Positions 1-8,581 of a stretch of 64,000 nucleotides of DNA are shown here, one piece after another. The stretch is from Candidatus Sulfopaludibacter sp. SbA3 (GTDB lineage: Bacteria; Pseudomonadota; Alphaproteobacteria; Caulobacterales; Hyphomonadaceae). The notes under the pieces are model-generated. The model made no database searches. It saw only the letters and a program-made list of their open reading frames with translations, and had not been told where the DNA came from. Location: positions 62,001 to 126,000 of the forward strand of contig CAMDAC010000006.1 of the NCBI GenBank assembly GCA_945888325.1, in the 5' to 3' direction. The position numbers and the translations under genes are program-made. Every line of letters begins with the position of its first letter. The stretch's first letter is position 1.

Positions 1-259
1 CGCCTTCCGGCAGCCGGCCGGACAGGGCCGCGACCGCGAGCGCGTCCTTGCCGTTGCCGAGGCCGAACAGGACAGATTGCAGCGCGCCGGTCTCGCCCGG
101 CACCAGAACCGCCTGCCCTGCCCCGCCTTTGAAGCCCTGCGCCGCCGCAATCGCGCGCGCGCCGGGGAACGGGTCGTCCGTCAGCGCCGTGAAAGTCTGG
201 GCTGTGTAGAGGTAAATGCGGGCGGCGTGTTTCGGCTTGGCGGTGAAGCTCTTGTGCAT
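1..259 (-). CDS. M17 leucyl aminopeptidase family protein, N-terminal part
   Basis: Only the first 86 codons are inside the window; the gene runs off the left edge. The ATG at 257-259 on the minus strand opens a protein starting MHKSFTAKPKHAARIYLY. Further in is the segment FKGGAGQAVLVPGETGAL followed by VLFGLGNG, which resembles the N-terminal domain of alphaproteobacterial M17 zinc aminopeptidases, cytosolic enzymes that remove N-terminal residues from peptides. The catalytic C-terminal domain is not visible, so activity cannot be judged. It is divergent from tadD, with 116 bases between the two start codons. Confidence 0.6.
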   Translation of the reverse strand, partial: MHKSFTAKPKHAARIYLYTAQTFTALTDDPFPGARAIAAAQGFKGGAGQAVLVPGETGALQSVLFGLGNGKDALAVAALSGRLPEG

Positions 260-375
260 GGCGCGTTCCTGAAGGGTTTCGGGGTTAAGGCCGCGCGCGG
301 CGGCGTTAACCGAACTTTGACCCCGGCGGTTCAATATCCGGGCTTATGCTGCCGATACATACACGGAGCCCGATG

Positions 376-1287
376 ATGTCCAGTGCCAAAACGTCTCTGG
401 CTTTGCTAGCCTTTGCACTCTCTGCGTCCACCACCTCGTGCGCCTCGGCGCCGAAAGACGAGGCGGCGCTGGCGATGCAGGAAGCCATGAAGCCAGCCTC
501 CCCCGAGGAGCGCGCGGCGGCCAACCGCGCCGATCCCCTTACGCGCGCCAACTTCTGGGCCAAGGAAAACCTGAAGGACGGCGAAGACCTGACGGTCAGC
601 CTGGAATTTGCCCGCGCGCTGCGCGAAATCGGCAGCCATGAACGCGCCCTCGACGTGCTGTCGCGCGCGTTGATCGTGCACCCAGAAAGCGCCGACGCGC
701 TGATGCTGTTCGGCCGGATCCAGATGGCCCTTGGCGATGTGACGACCGCTGGCCGGGCGTTCCACCGCGCGACCGAAGTGGGCCCGGAACGGGCCGAAAC
801 CTGGGCCGCGCTCGGCACCACGTTTGACCGCGAAGGCCAGCACAAGCTGGCACAGACGGCCTATCAGAGAGCGCTGGAACTCGAGCCTCTCCGGACGACC
901 ACGCTGACCAATTACGGCCTGTCGCTGGTGCTGACCGGCGACCTGCCGGGTGCCGAAGCGAAGCTGCGCCAGGCAGCAGCAAACGCCGATGCCGGCGCCC
1001 GCGTCACCGAGAACCTGGCGCTGGTGTTGGGCCTGCAAGGCAGGTTCGAGGACATGAAGACCGTGAGCGGCGCTGCGGCGCCCGAACAGGTGGTCGACCA
1101 GAATGTCGCGCTGCTTCGGGCGCTGATCCAGCCCGCGCGCAGCTGGGACGCGCTGGCGGAGAAACCTGCGCCGGTGCGCGTGGCCGAAGCGGTGACCAAG
1201 GCTGAAACGCCGACCTCTGCGCCTGTGACCGGAGACGACGCGGCGGAACCAGAAGCCCCCCAGCGGACACTCCGCCTTCGCAACTAG
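376..1287 (+). CDS. tadD: TadD-type TPR lipoprotein of the Flp pilus system
   Basis: A 303-residue protein with an N-terminal hydrophobic segment (about residues 6-20) ending in a Cys at SASTTSC, a weak lipobox. Tetratricopeptide-like helices fill about residues 65-240, and the C-terminal tail is Ala/Pro-rich and low in complexity. TadD proteins are outer-membrane-associated pilotin or assembly factors for the Tad secretion machine. The identity rests on the TPR lipoprotein layout plus the tad genes just beyond the aldehyde dehydrogenase. Starts at 346, 373 and 376 are possible; 376 is preferred because GGAG lies 7 bases upstream. Its stop overlaps the stop of the convergent aldehyde dehydrogenase by 4 bases. 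Confidence 0.75.
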   Translation: MSSAKTSLALLAFALSASTTSCASAPKDEAALAMQEAMKPASPEERAAANRADPLTRANFWAKENLKDGEDLTVSLEFARALREIGSHERALDVLSRALIVHPESADALMLFGRIQMALGDVTTAGRAFHRATEVGPERAETWAALGTTFDREGQHKLAQTAYQRALELEPLRTTTLTNYGLSLVLTGDLPGAEAKLRQAAANADAGARVTENLALVLGLQGRFEDMKTVSGAAAPEQVVDQNVALLRALIQPARSWDALAEKPAPVRVAEAVTKAETPTSAPVTGDDAAEPEAPQRTLRLRN

Positions 1288-2780
1288 GTGTCGAAGCGGA
1301 TACCCTGAGCGAGCGGCAGCGCGCTTGAATAATTGATCGTGTTCGTCGCCCGGCGCATGTAGCCTTTCCAGGCATCGGAGCCCGACTCGCGCCCGCCGCC
1401 GGTTTCCTTCTCGCCGCCGAACGCCCCGCCGATCTCTGCGCCGGAGGTGCCGATATTGACGTTGGCAATCCCGCAATCCGACCCTGACGCGGCGAGGAAT
1501 CGCTCGGCCTCGCGCAGGTCGGTCGTGAAGATGGACGAGGACAGGCCGGCGGAGACCGCGTTGTTGAAGGCGATGGCTTCGCCGAGGTCCGTGTAGCGCA
1601 TCACATAGAGGATCGGCGCGAAGGTCTCGCGCAAGACCGGGCCGGTTTGCGAAGGCATGACGACAAACGCGGGGCGCCGGTAGGTGCCGCCACCCGTATC
1701 CACAGGCTCGCCGCCAAAGACGTCACCGCCGGCGGCTTTTGCTTCGGCCAGCGCCGCTGTCATCGCCTCCCCCGCCGCGGCATCGATCAGCGGACCCACG
1801 AGGACGCCAGGCGTCATCGGATTGCCGACTTTCGCCGAAGCCCAGGCGGCCCGCAGCCGCGGGATCAGCGTATCTGCAATCTGTTCGTGCACGAACAGGC
1901 GGCGCATCGTGGTGCAGCGCTGACCGGCTGTGCCGAGCGCCGAGAAGGCGATGGCACGCACCGCCAGATCAAGGTCAGCAGACGGACAGACGATGGCGGC
2001 ATTGTTGCCGCCGAGTTCGAGGATCGTCTTGCCAAAGCGCGCCGCCACGACGGGCGCTACCGCTCGTCCCATCCGCGTCGAGCCGGTGGCCGACACGACG
2101 GCGACACGCGGATCGGCAGCAAGCTTTGCGCCGGTTTCTGGTCCGCCGATCAAGCAGGCTGCAAGGCCATCCGGCGCATCGCCGAACTGGCGCGCCGCCC
2201 TCTCGAAGACCGCCATCACGGCAAGCGCCGTCAGCGGCGTTTTCTCGGACGGTTTCCAGATCACCGGATTGCCGCAAACGAATGCCAGCGCGGCGTTCCA
2301 GGCCCAGACCGCAACCGGGAAATTGAAGGCCGTGATGACGGCTGTGACACCCGCCGGGTGCCAGGTTTCCATCATCCGGTGGCCCGGGCGTTCAGAGGCA
2401 ATCGTCAGCCCGTGCAGCTGGCGGGAGAGACCGACGGCAAAGTCGCAGATGTCGATCATCTCCTGCACTTCGCCCATCGCTTCTGCTGGGATCTTGCCGG
2501 CCTCCAGCGTCACGAGGGTTGCGAGATCATCCTTGGCGCTGCGCAGTTCCTCGCCGAGCAGGCGGACAAGTTCGCCGCGCCTCGGCGCCGGCACGTCGCG
2601 CCATTGGACAAAGGCTGTTGCGGCGGCGGCGAGCGCGGCCTCGACAGCCTCGGGCGAATGAACGGGCAGATGGGTGAGCACGTCGCCGGTGAGCGGCGTG
2701 CGGCAGGCGAGCGCGCCTTCTGCGCCGGTCTGGAGACCGAAGCGGGCAAGCGTGGCCGAAGCAAGGGGCATGAGACTCAT
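1284..2780 (-). CDS. ALDH7-family aldehyde dehydrogenase (aminoadipate-semialdehyde type)
   Basis: A 498-residue NAD(P)-dependent aldehyde dehydrogenase. The catalytic pair is visible: Glu about 255 in KTILELGGN and Cys about 289 in GQRCTT. The signature around residues 101-146 (EMIDICDFAVGLSRQLHG, then a METWHPAG block) is typical of the antiquitin/ALDH7 subgroup, which oxidises alpha-aminoadipate semialdehyde (piperideine-6-carboxylate) in lysine breakdown; the substrate is inferred from the family. It lies 70 bases downstream of tadC on the same strand but has no evident role in pilus assembly. A GC-rich hairpin sits in the gap. Its 3' end overlaps tadD tail to tail. Confidence 0.88.
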   Translation of the reverse strand: MSLMPLASATLARFGLQTGAEGALACRTPLTGDVLTHLPVHSPEAVEAALAAAATAFVQWRDVPAPRRGELVRLLGEELRSAKDDLATLVTLEAGKIPAEAMGEVQEMIDICDFAVGLSRQLHGLTIASERPGHRMMETWHPAGVTAVITAFNFPVAVWAWNAALAFVCGNPVIWKPSEKTPLTALAVMAVFERAARQFGDAPDGLAACLIGGPETGAKLAADPRVAVVSATGSTRMGRAVAPVVAARFGKTILELGGNNAAIVCPSADLDLAVRAIAFSALGTAGQRCTTMRRLFVHEQIADTLIPRLRAAWASAKVGNPMTPGVLVGPLIDAAAGEAMTAALAEAKAAGGDVFGGEPVDTGGGTYRRPAFVVMPSQTGPVLRETFAPILYVMRYTDLGEAIAFNNAVSAGLSSSIFTTDLREAERFLAASGSDCGIANVNIGTSGAEIGGAFGGEKETGGGRESGSDAWKGYMRRATNTINYSSALPLAQGIRFDT

Positions 2781-2800
2781 GCGCCGGGTCTAGCGGCACC

Positions 2801-2832
2801 GGGCGCGCGGGGAAAGCCCCGACCACGCGCCC
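2801..2832 (-). terminator. GC-rich hairpin between tadC and the aldehyde dehydrogenase gene
   Basis: GGGCGCG at 2801-2807 pairs with CGCGCCC at 2826-2832, and an inner CGGGG/CCCCG pair encloses a short AAAG loop. There is no T-run after it on the minus strand, so it may attenuate or stabilise the tad transcript's 3' end rather than terminate it. Confidence 0.35.
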
Positions 2833-2850
2833 AGTGAGTGGGCCGCCGTC

Positions 2851-3852
2851 TCAGGTAGGCGCGACAACTTGCGGGGCAACTTCGTTGTCGCCCTGCATCT
2901 TTTCGTACTTGATGTAGGCTGGGCCGAGCACGACGAGGAAGAGCACCGGCAGGAAGAACAGGATCATCGGAACCGTCAGCTGGGCTGGCAGCGCGGCTGC
3001 CTTCTTCTCGGCTTCCGACATCCGCATCTCGCGGTTTTCACGCGCCATCAGGCGCAGCGCATCACCAAGCGGCGTGCCGTAACGCTCAGCCTGGCCCAGC
3101 GCCATGCAGACGGCTTTGACGCCTTCGTGGCCGGTGCGGATCGCGAGGTTTTCATAAGCCTGCCGGCGGTCCGGCAGATAGGAGAGCTCAGCCACTGTGA
3201 TGCCGAACTCTTCGGCGAGTTCCGGCGAGGCGGTGCCAATTTCCTGGCTGACCTTGTTGAAGCCCATCTCGATCGACATGCCGGCCTCGACGCAGATCAG
3301 CAGCATGTCGAGCGAGTCCGGGAAGGCTCGCATCAAGGACTTCTGGCGTTTCTGGGCGATGTTGGAGATGTAGATGTTGGGCGCATAGAATCCGGCGGCG
3401 GCGCCGAAGGCCAGCGAGCCGTATTTCATGACCGTGTTGAGGCCGTGATCATTGACGTAGAAAATGTAGACGAACGCGCCAATCGCGCCGACAAACGGCA
3501 ATACCATCCGCGCAAAGTAGAAGGCCGAGATCGGCCCGGGGCCGCGCATGCCCGCCTGGTTCATCAGCTTGACGACGTTCGGATCTTCCAGCGCCTTGGC
3601 GAGGTTCAGCTTCGACGAAATGTTGCCGACGACGGAATCATCCTTGCGGCGCAGGCCCTTCTTCTCGAGCGCGGCGCGGCTCTGCTTGCGCAAGCGTTCG
3701 CGCTGGCTGGCGACGGCTTTAAGGCGCGTCTCGAGCTTGTTGCCCTGCAGGTAGGGCAAGAGGATGGTCATCAGTGTACCGAACACCGCGGCCGCGACGA
3801 GGTAGGCCGCCAGCGTTTCGGGCCTGGAGAAAGACAGAATGAAATTATACAT
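2851..3852 (-). CDS. tadC: Tad pilus inner-membrane platform protein TadC
   Basis: A 333-residue type II secretion F-domain protein. Hydrophobic segments lie near residues 15-35, 110-160 and 300-325, with a cytosolic F domain (MRAFPDSLDMLLICVEAG followed by SIEMGFNKV) between them. TadC pairs with TadB to form the inner-membrane platform on which the CpaF ATPase acts to extrude Flp pilin. It follows tadB by 12 bases and is the last tad gene on this strand. The length is normal for the family. Confidence 0.92.
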   Translation of the reverse strand: MYNFILSFSRPETLAAYLVAAAVFGTLMTILLPYLQGNKLETRLKAVASQRERLRKQSRAALEKKGLRRKDDSVVGNISSKLNLAKALEDPNVVKLMNQAGMRGPGPISAFYFARMVLPFVGAIGAFVYIFYVNDHGLNTVMKYGSLAFGAAAGFYAPNIYISNIAQKRQKSLMRAFPDSLDMLLICVEAGMSIEMGFNKVSQEIGTASPELAEEFGITVAELSYLPDRRQAYENLAIRTGHEGVKAVCMALGQAERYGTPLGDALRLMARENREMRMSEAEKKAAALPAQLTVPMILFFLPVLFLVVLGPAYIKYEKMQGDNEVAPQVVAPT

Positions 3853-3864
3853 CGCTGTCTGCCC

Positions 3865-4896
3865 CTACATGTCAAAGTTGATCATGTTGCGCATCACGGT
3901 GATGCCGAGACCCATCATCGCCGCCGCAATGACAAGAATTACGTGACCGGTTTCGGTCAGGAAGAGTTCCATGATGTAGTCGGGCGTTGTCATGAACACC
4001 ATCGTACCCACGGCAAACGGCAGGGATCCGATGATCATGCCGGATGCCTTGGCCTCCGAAGACAAGGCGCTGACCTTTTCCCGCATCATCTTGCGTGAGC
4101 GGATGACCGTGGAAAGGTTCCCGAGGGCTTCGGAGAGGTTGCCGCCCGCTTTCGACTGGATCATCAGCACGATAGCGAAGAAGTTCACTTCCTGCAGCGG
4201 CATGCGCTTGTAGAGTTGGGCGAGGGCGCGGTCGAGGCCGGAGCCCATCGAGAGGTTGTCTGCGAAGGTGAGGAATTCCTTGCGCAGCGGCTCCGGGCTT
4301 TCCTTGGCGATGATCCGGATACACTCGTTCAGCGGCAATCCGGTTTTCACGCCGCGCACGATGACATCCAGCGCGTCGGCGAACTGGTTGATCATCTTCT
4401 TGTGCCGGCCCTTGATCATCGTGTTCAGAACGAAGTTCGGCAGGCCGAGCGTGCCTGCGAAGAAGGCCGCTCCGCACAGCACCGGCCGGCTCTTGAAGCT
4501 GATTCCGCTGATGACGAGGCCATCTGCGCCGGACATCCAGACCGCACCGGCGCAGACGACGCCGGTAATGAGCGAGATGATCCAGAACGCCGGAACTGGC
4601 AATTCGAGACCTGCCTGGGTCAGCTTTGAACCGATATCCTGGGACGCAGATTTCTTGCGCGCCTTGTCCTGCTTGCGCAGGTTTTCGAGCATCTCCTGGG
4701 TCTTGGCGCGGCGCTTGGCCGTGTCGTCGGTGGCCTTGCTGGCCGCCTTGGACATCTGCGGCGCACGCCCTGCCCCGATCTCGCGCGCCCGTTTCTTGGC
4801 GGCGTCGTCCTGACCTGAGGTAAACGTGAAGCCAATGCCGACGATCGCCGCGAAGGCGAGAACGGCCACGAGCGCGATGATCAGTGTGCTGCCCAT
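3865..4896 (-). CDS. tadB: Tad pilus inner-membrane platform protein TadB
   Basis: A 343-residue T2SSF-domain membrane protein. It has an N-terminal membrane segment (residues 4-25), a charged linker rich in Lys/Ala, a pair of membrane helices near 95-140, the F domain around 165-280 (FADALDVIVRGVKTGLPL), and terminal helices near 290-335. It is the partner of TadC in the pilus base. Its ATG overlaps the cpaF stop in a TGATG arrangement, which implies translational coupling. Confidence 0.92.
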   Translation of the reverse strand: MGSTLIIALVAVLAFAAIVGIGFTFTSGQDDAAKKRAREIGAGRAPQMSKAASKATDDTAKRRAKTQEMLENLRKQDKARKKSASQDIGSKLTQAGLELPVPAFWIISLITGVVCAGAVWMSGADGLVISGISFKSRPVLCGAAFFAGTLGLPNFVLNTMIKGRHKKMINQFADALDVIVRGVKTGLPLNECIRIIAKESPEPLRKEFLTFADNLSMGSGLDRALAQLYKRMPLQEVNFFAIVLMIQSKAGGNLSEALGNLSTVIRSRKMMREKVSALSSEAKASGMIIGSLPFAVGTMVFMTTPDYIMELFLTETGHVILVIAAAMMGLGITVMRNMINFDM

Positions 4897-6398
4897 CAGG
4901 CGTTGTTCAGCGAGTCGAGTGCTTCGGCCAATTCCCGCTCCATGTTGTAGTAGGCGGCGCGCTCCCAGAAGCGCGGACGGCCGATCCCCATGCCGCGGTG
5001 GCGACCGATGATCTTGCCGTCATCGTCCTCACCTTCGATCTCGTACTTGAGAATATCCTGCAGCACGATGGTATCGCCTTCGAGACCGAGCACTTCCGTG
5101 ATGCCCATGATGCGGCGCGAGCCATCCCGCAGACGCGAGGCTTGCACGACCACGTCGATCGAGCCGACGATCATTTCACGGATGGTTTTCGCCGGCAGCG
5201 CAAACCCGCCCATCGTGATCATGGATTCGACGCGGCTGAGCGCTTCGCGGGCCGAGTTGGCGTGCAGTGTGCCCATCGAGCCATCGTGGCCCGTGTTCAT
5301 CGCCTGCAGAAGGTCAAACGCTTCCGGTCCGCGCACCTCGCCCACGATGATGCGTTCCGGACGCATACGCAGACAGTTCTTGACGAGGTCGCGCATCGTG
5401 ATCTCGCCGGAACCTTCGATGTTCGGCGGGCGCGTTTCAAGACGCACGACGTGCGGTTGCTGCAGCTGAAGTTCGGCGGAGTCTTCGCAAGTGATGACGC
5501 GCTCGCCGGGTTCGATGAAACCGGTGAGACAGTTGAGCAGTGTCGTCTTGCCCGAGCCGGTACCGCCAGAGATCAGGACGTTGCAGCGGCTGTGGCCGAT
5601 GATGCGCAGGACTTCGGCGCCGGCTTCGCTGATCGAGCCGAATCGCACGAGGTCGTGCAGCTTCAGCTTGTCCTTCTTGAACTTACGAATGGTGAGCGTG
5701 GGGCCATCGATCGCCAGCGGCGGCGCGATGACGTTGACGCGCGAGCCGTCCAAGAGGCGGGCATCGCAGATCGGGGAGCTTTCATCGACGCGGCGGCCGA
5801 CCTGGGACACGATGCGCTGACAGATGTTCATCAGCTGCGCGTTGTCGCGGAAGCGAATATTGGTGCGCTCGATCTTGCCATTGACCTCGATATAGGTCGT
5901 GTCGGCGCCGTTGACCATGATATCGGCAATGTCGTCGCGGGCAAGCAGCGGCTCGAGCGGGCCGTAGCCGAGCACGTCGTTACAGATGTCGTCCAGCAGG
6001 TATTCCTGCTCGGAGATCGACATCACGACGTTCTTGATACTGATGATCTCGACGACAATGTCGCGAATTTCCTCGCGCGCGCTTTCCGTGTCCAGCTGGG
6101 CAAGCTGGGAAAGGTCGATCGTGTCAATCAGCGCGTTGAAGATCGTGGTTTTGGTCGAATAGTATTGCTCGGAGTGCTGGTTGACCTTGCGGATCGGCTC
6201 CGGCTTGATTTCGGGGGTCTTCAGCTTGACGGCTGGCGCAGGCGCCGCGCCGGGGACGGAAGCTGCCGGTTTGGGCTGCGCCGAAGCAGAGGGGGACGGC
6301 GCGGGTTTGGGCGCCGCAGGCTTGGGCGCCGACGCGGCCGCCGGCGCCGCGCCGGGAAGCGTGAGAGCTGTTGCGCCAGAGCGTTTTCCGAAGGCCAT
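4896..6398 (-). CDS. cpaF: Flp pilus assembly/secretion ATPase CpaF (TadA)
   Basis: A 500-residue type II/IV secretion ATPase that powers pilin polymerisation from the cytosolic face. The first ~60 residues are a disordered Ala/Pro/Lys-rich tail. The conserved N-domain follows (about 75-250), then the Walker A motif GGTGSGKTT at 278-286, an Asp box and Walker B region, and the segment [18 protein letters not shown] typical of the TadA/CpaF branch. The gene sits between cpaE and tadB, as in Caulobacter. No key residue is missing. Confidence 0.95.
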   Translation of the reverse strand: MAFGKRSGATALTLPGAAPAAASAPKPAAPKPAPSPSASAQPKPAASVPGAAPAPAVKLKTPEIKPEPIRKVNQHSEQYYSTKTTIFNALIDTIDLSQLAQLDTESAREEIRDIVVEIISIKNVVMSISEQEYLLDDICNDVLGYGPLEPLLARDDIADIMVNGADTTYIEVNGKIERTNIRFRDNAQLMNICQRIVSQVGRRVDESSPICDARLLDGSRVNVIAPPLAIDGPTLTIRKFKKDKLKLHDLVRFGSISEAGAEVLRIIGHSRCNVLISGGTGSGKTTLLNCLTGFIEPGERVITCEDSAELQLQQPHVVRLETRPPNIEGSGEITMRDLVKNCLRMRPERIIVGEVRGPEAFDLLQAMNTGHDGSMGTLHANSAREALSRVESMITMGGFALPAKTIREMIVGSIDVVVQASRLRDGSRRIMGITEVLGLEGDTIVLQDILKYEIEGEDDDGKIIGRHRGMGIGRPRFWERAAYYNMERELAEALDSLNNA

Positions 6399-6425
6399 AT
6401 TCCTACCTGTCGCGTCGAACCCGGC

Positions 6426-7835
6426 TTACTTGCCCAGAAGTTTCTTGATGAAAGATTTTTCTTCAACCTGGATGGCCCGGCCCGTCAGCAGGCAGGCAAG
6501 CTGGTCGATCGCAATCGAGGATTTTGCGGCCGGCGAGGTTTCGGAAATCATCTGGCCATTGTTGGCCGCCATACCGAAAACTTCCGGCTCGAACGGCACG
6601 ATGATGTCCGGATCAACACCGATCGCCGCCGCAAAATCCTTCATCGGGATCTCCGGGCGTTTCGGCACGCCGCACATGTTGAGGACAAGGCGCGGCGCGT
6701 GGTCGTTGACGCGGTGACCCTTGAGCTGGTCGATCATGTTCTTGCCGTTGCGCAGCGAGGCAAGATCCGGCTGGCACACGATGATCACCTCATCCGAGGC
6801 GATCAGCGTGTTGCGGACCCAGTGACTCCAGGTGTGCGGCAGGTCGAGCACCATGTACGGCACATTGCGGCGCACACTCTCGATGACCATCGCATAGGAC
6901 TCGTCCGGGATGTCGATGATCTGGCTGATGTTGGCCGGTGCCGTGAAGAGCGAGAGGCGCTCGGTCGCCCGCGTCAGCAGGCGCTCGATGACGGCATTGT
7001 CAGCGCGCTCAGGCGCCAGCAGCGCGTCCGCGATCGTCTGTGGCGTGTCCTGGTTGAAGTCGAGGGCGGTGGTGCCGAACGACAGGTCGAGATCTACAAG
7101 CGTCGTGTTGACGTGGGTGTTCTCCGCGAGCGCCCAGGCGAGGTTGTGGGCGATCGTCGAGGCCCCTACCCCGCCCTTGGCGCCAACCACGGAAATCTGC
7201 TTGCCCAGGAAAGGCGCATCCGGGTCTGCAAACAGGGCCGAGATCGAGCGAATGATGCTCAGGGGCTGGAAAGGCGGAACAAGGTATTCGGAGACGCCGC
7301 GCGCCACCAGTTGACGGTAAAGCGTGATGTCGTTGACAGCGCCGATGACCAGTACCTTGACGTGGTCATCACAATGCTCCGCCAACGTATCGATCTCGTG
7401 CAGAACCTGGCTGGCCTGGGCCGAGGACTCGACCATGAGCAGGTTGGGTGTCGGATTGGCCCGCAGGTCCGCCACCGCGGCCGGAATGCCGCCGGGAATA
7501 CACTGCACGGTCGCGCGTCCCATGCGCCGGTCGGCGGCGCAGAGCTGCATCAGGGCGCGGGTTTCCTCGCGCTCATAGAAAAGTTTGATCGAGATGGCAG
7601 GCAGCATCGCATCGCCGCCCGACTGGTCCATCGGCACGAATGAGAACTGCGCAGGCGCAACAGGCTTCGAGGCGAAATCCGTGACCGGTTGAACAGGTTG
7701 CGCCTGCGTCTCCGCAAACGGGTCCTGCTCATCCAGATCGTTCGCGCCAGTCAGCGCGTCTTCATTGAACACGTCTTCGAACTCGGTGCCGAAGTCGTCT
7801 TCAAAAAGTGCCGTTTCCTTGCCCATCGTACGCAT
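6426..7835 (-). CDS. cpaE: Pilus assembly/localisation ATPase CpaE (TadZ)
   Basis: A 469-residue MinD/ParA-like protein. An acidic N-terminal tail (~1-60) is followed by a receiver-like domain and then an ATPase domain with the deviant Walker A KGGVGAST after VVGA, and VDLDLSFGT as Walker A'. CpaE/TadZ proteins mark the pole at which the Tad machine assembles. It starts 25 bases after the end of cpaD, with a clear ATG. The acidic tail likely binds a polar partner; that is inference. Confidence 0.92.
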   Translation of the reverse strand: MRTMGKETALFEDDFGTEFEDVFNEDALTGANDLDEQDPFAETQAQPVQPVTDFASKPVAPAQFSFVPMDQSGGDAMLPAISIKLFYEREETRALMQLCAADRRMGRATVQCIPGGIPAAVADLRANPTPNLLMVESSAQASQVLHEIDTLAEHCDDHVKVLVIGAVNDITLYRQLVARGVSEYLVPPFQPLSIIRSISALFADPDAPFLGKQISVVGAKGGVGASTIAHNLAWALAENTHVNTTLVDLDLSFGTTALDFNQDTPQTIADALLAPERADNAVIERLLTRATERLSLFTAPANISQIIDIPDESYAMVIESVRRNVPYMVLDLPHTWSHWVRNTLIASDEVIIVCQPDLASLRNGKNMIDQLKGHRVNDHAPRLVLNMCGVPKRPEIPMKDFAAAIGVDPDIIVPFEPEVFGMAANNGQMISETSPAAKSSIAIDQLACLLTGRAIQVEEKSFIKKLLGK

Positions 7836-7860
7836 ACTCCTTTTGCCGGGCGAGCCGGCC

Positions 7861-8571
7861 TTAGTTCACAGCGTCTGAGACGGCGCCCGATTCCTGGTTC
7901 GAACGCTCCGCGGCGGTGGATTCGCCGAGCCGGAACTTTTCGAGAATGACTTCGCGGCGCAGCATGTCAGATTGTCCAAGCGGACGATTGCCCAGAAGAT
8001 CTGCAGGATCAGCGATCATGGCGGCAAGATTGGTGCGGATCGAACAGCCGAGCGTAGGCAGGTTGTTGTTCGACGCCACATCCGCAAAGTCCAGGGTGGC
8101 AAGCGAGGCGCATTCCGGCGCAACCGCATCATAAGCCTGGAACGCAAGGATCATCGGCTGCGAGTAAGCTTCCCCCGCGCCGTGCGAGGTGCCGGATATC
8201 TCGTCATACTGTATGCCCTTTTCCCACGCGATGGTGCGCGCCTCGGCGAGGGCGGTCACGGCGAGTTGCGGGTTGGCGCTCGCGGCCGGCAACGACAGGA
8301 CAAGCGGGCCGTGACCCTTCTGGGCATAAGCTTCAATAAAGCGATGGATGCGCGCGCGATCTTCGCTCGACAGCTCGCTGGCTTCCGGATTCATCGCGAC
8401 TTCGAGGAACTCGGTGCGTTTCGTGACGCCGATCTCGTTCCGCGTAAGGGCTGTCCCCTCGAGATAATCCGAGGTGACGGCTGTGGGCGCACTGCTCGCG
8501 CAGGCGCCGAGGGTCATCAGGCCGGCGCCGAGCGCCAGCATTGTGCGATGTGATTTCGAGACGATAGTCAT
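7861..8571 (-). CDS. cpaD: Pilus assembly lipoprotein CpaD
   Basis: A 236-residue lipoprotein with a signal peptide and the lipobox LGAC at about residues 21-24. The middle contains the peptidoglycan-binding-like CpaD/RcpB fold region (SSEDRARIHRFIEAYA), and GCSIRTNLAAMIADPADLL near the end is characteristic of CpaD. It acts at the outer membrane with the CpaC secretin. It lies 10 bases downstream of cpaC in the same operon. Confidence 0.88.
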   Translation of the reverse strand: MTIVSKSHRTMLALGAGLMTLGACASSAPTAVTSDYLEGTALTRNEIGVTKRTEFLEVAMNPEASELSSEDRARIHRFIEAYAQKGHGPLVLSLPAASANPQLAVTALAEARTIAWEKGIQYDEISGTSHGAGEAYSQPMILAFQAYDAVAPECASLATLDFADVASNNNLPTLGCSIRTNLAAMIADPADLLGNRPLGQSDMLRREVILEKFRLGESTAAERSNQESGAVSDAVN

Positions 8572-8581
8572 TGTCGGTCCC

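Noticed and set aside
4884-7643. A 919-codon open frame antisense to cpaE and cpaF
   Set aside because: A GC-rich shadow of two well-identified genes, with low-complexity His/Asp/Arg content and no domain.
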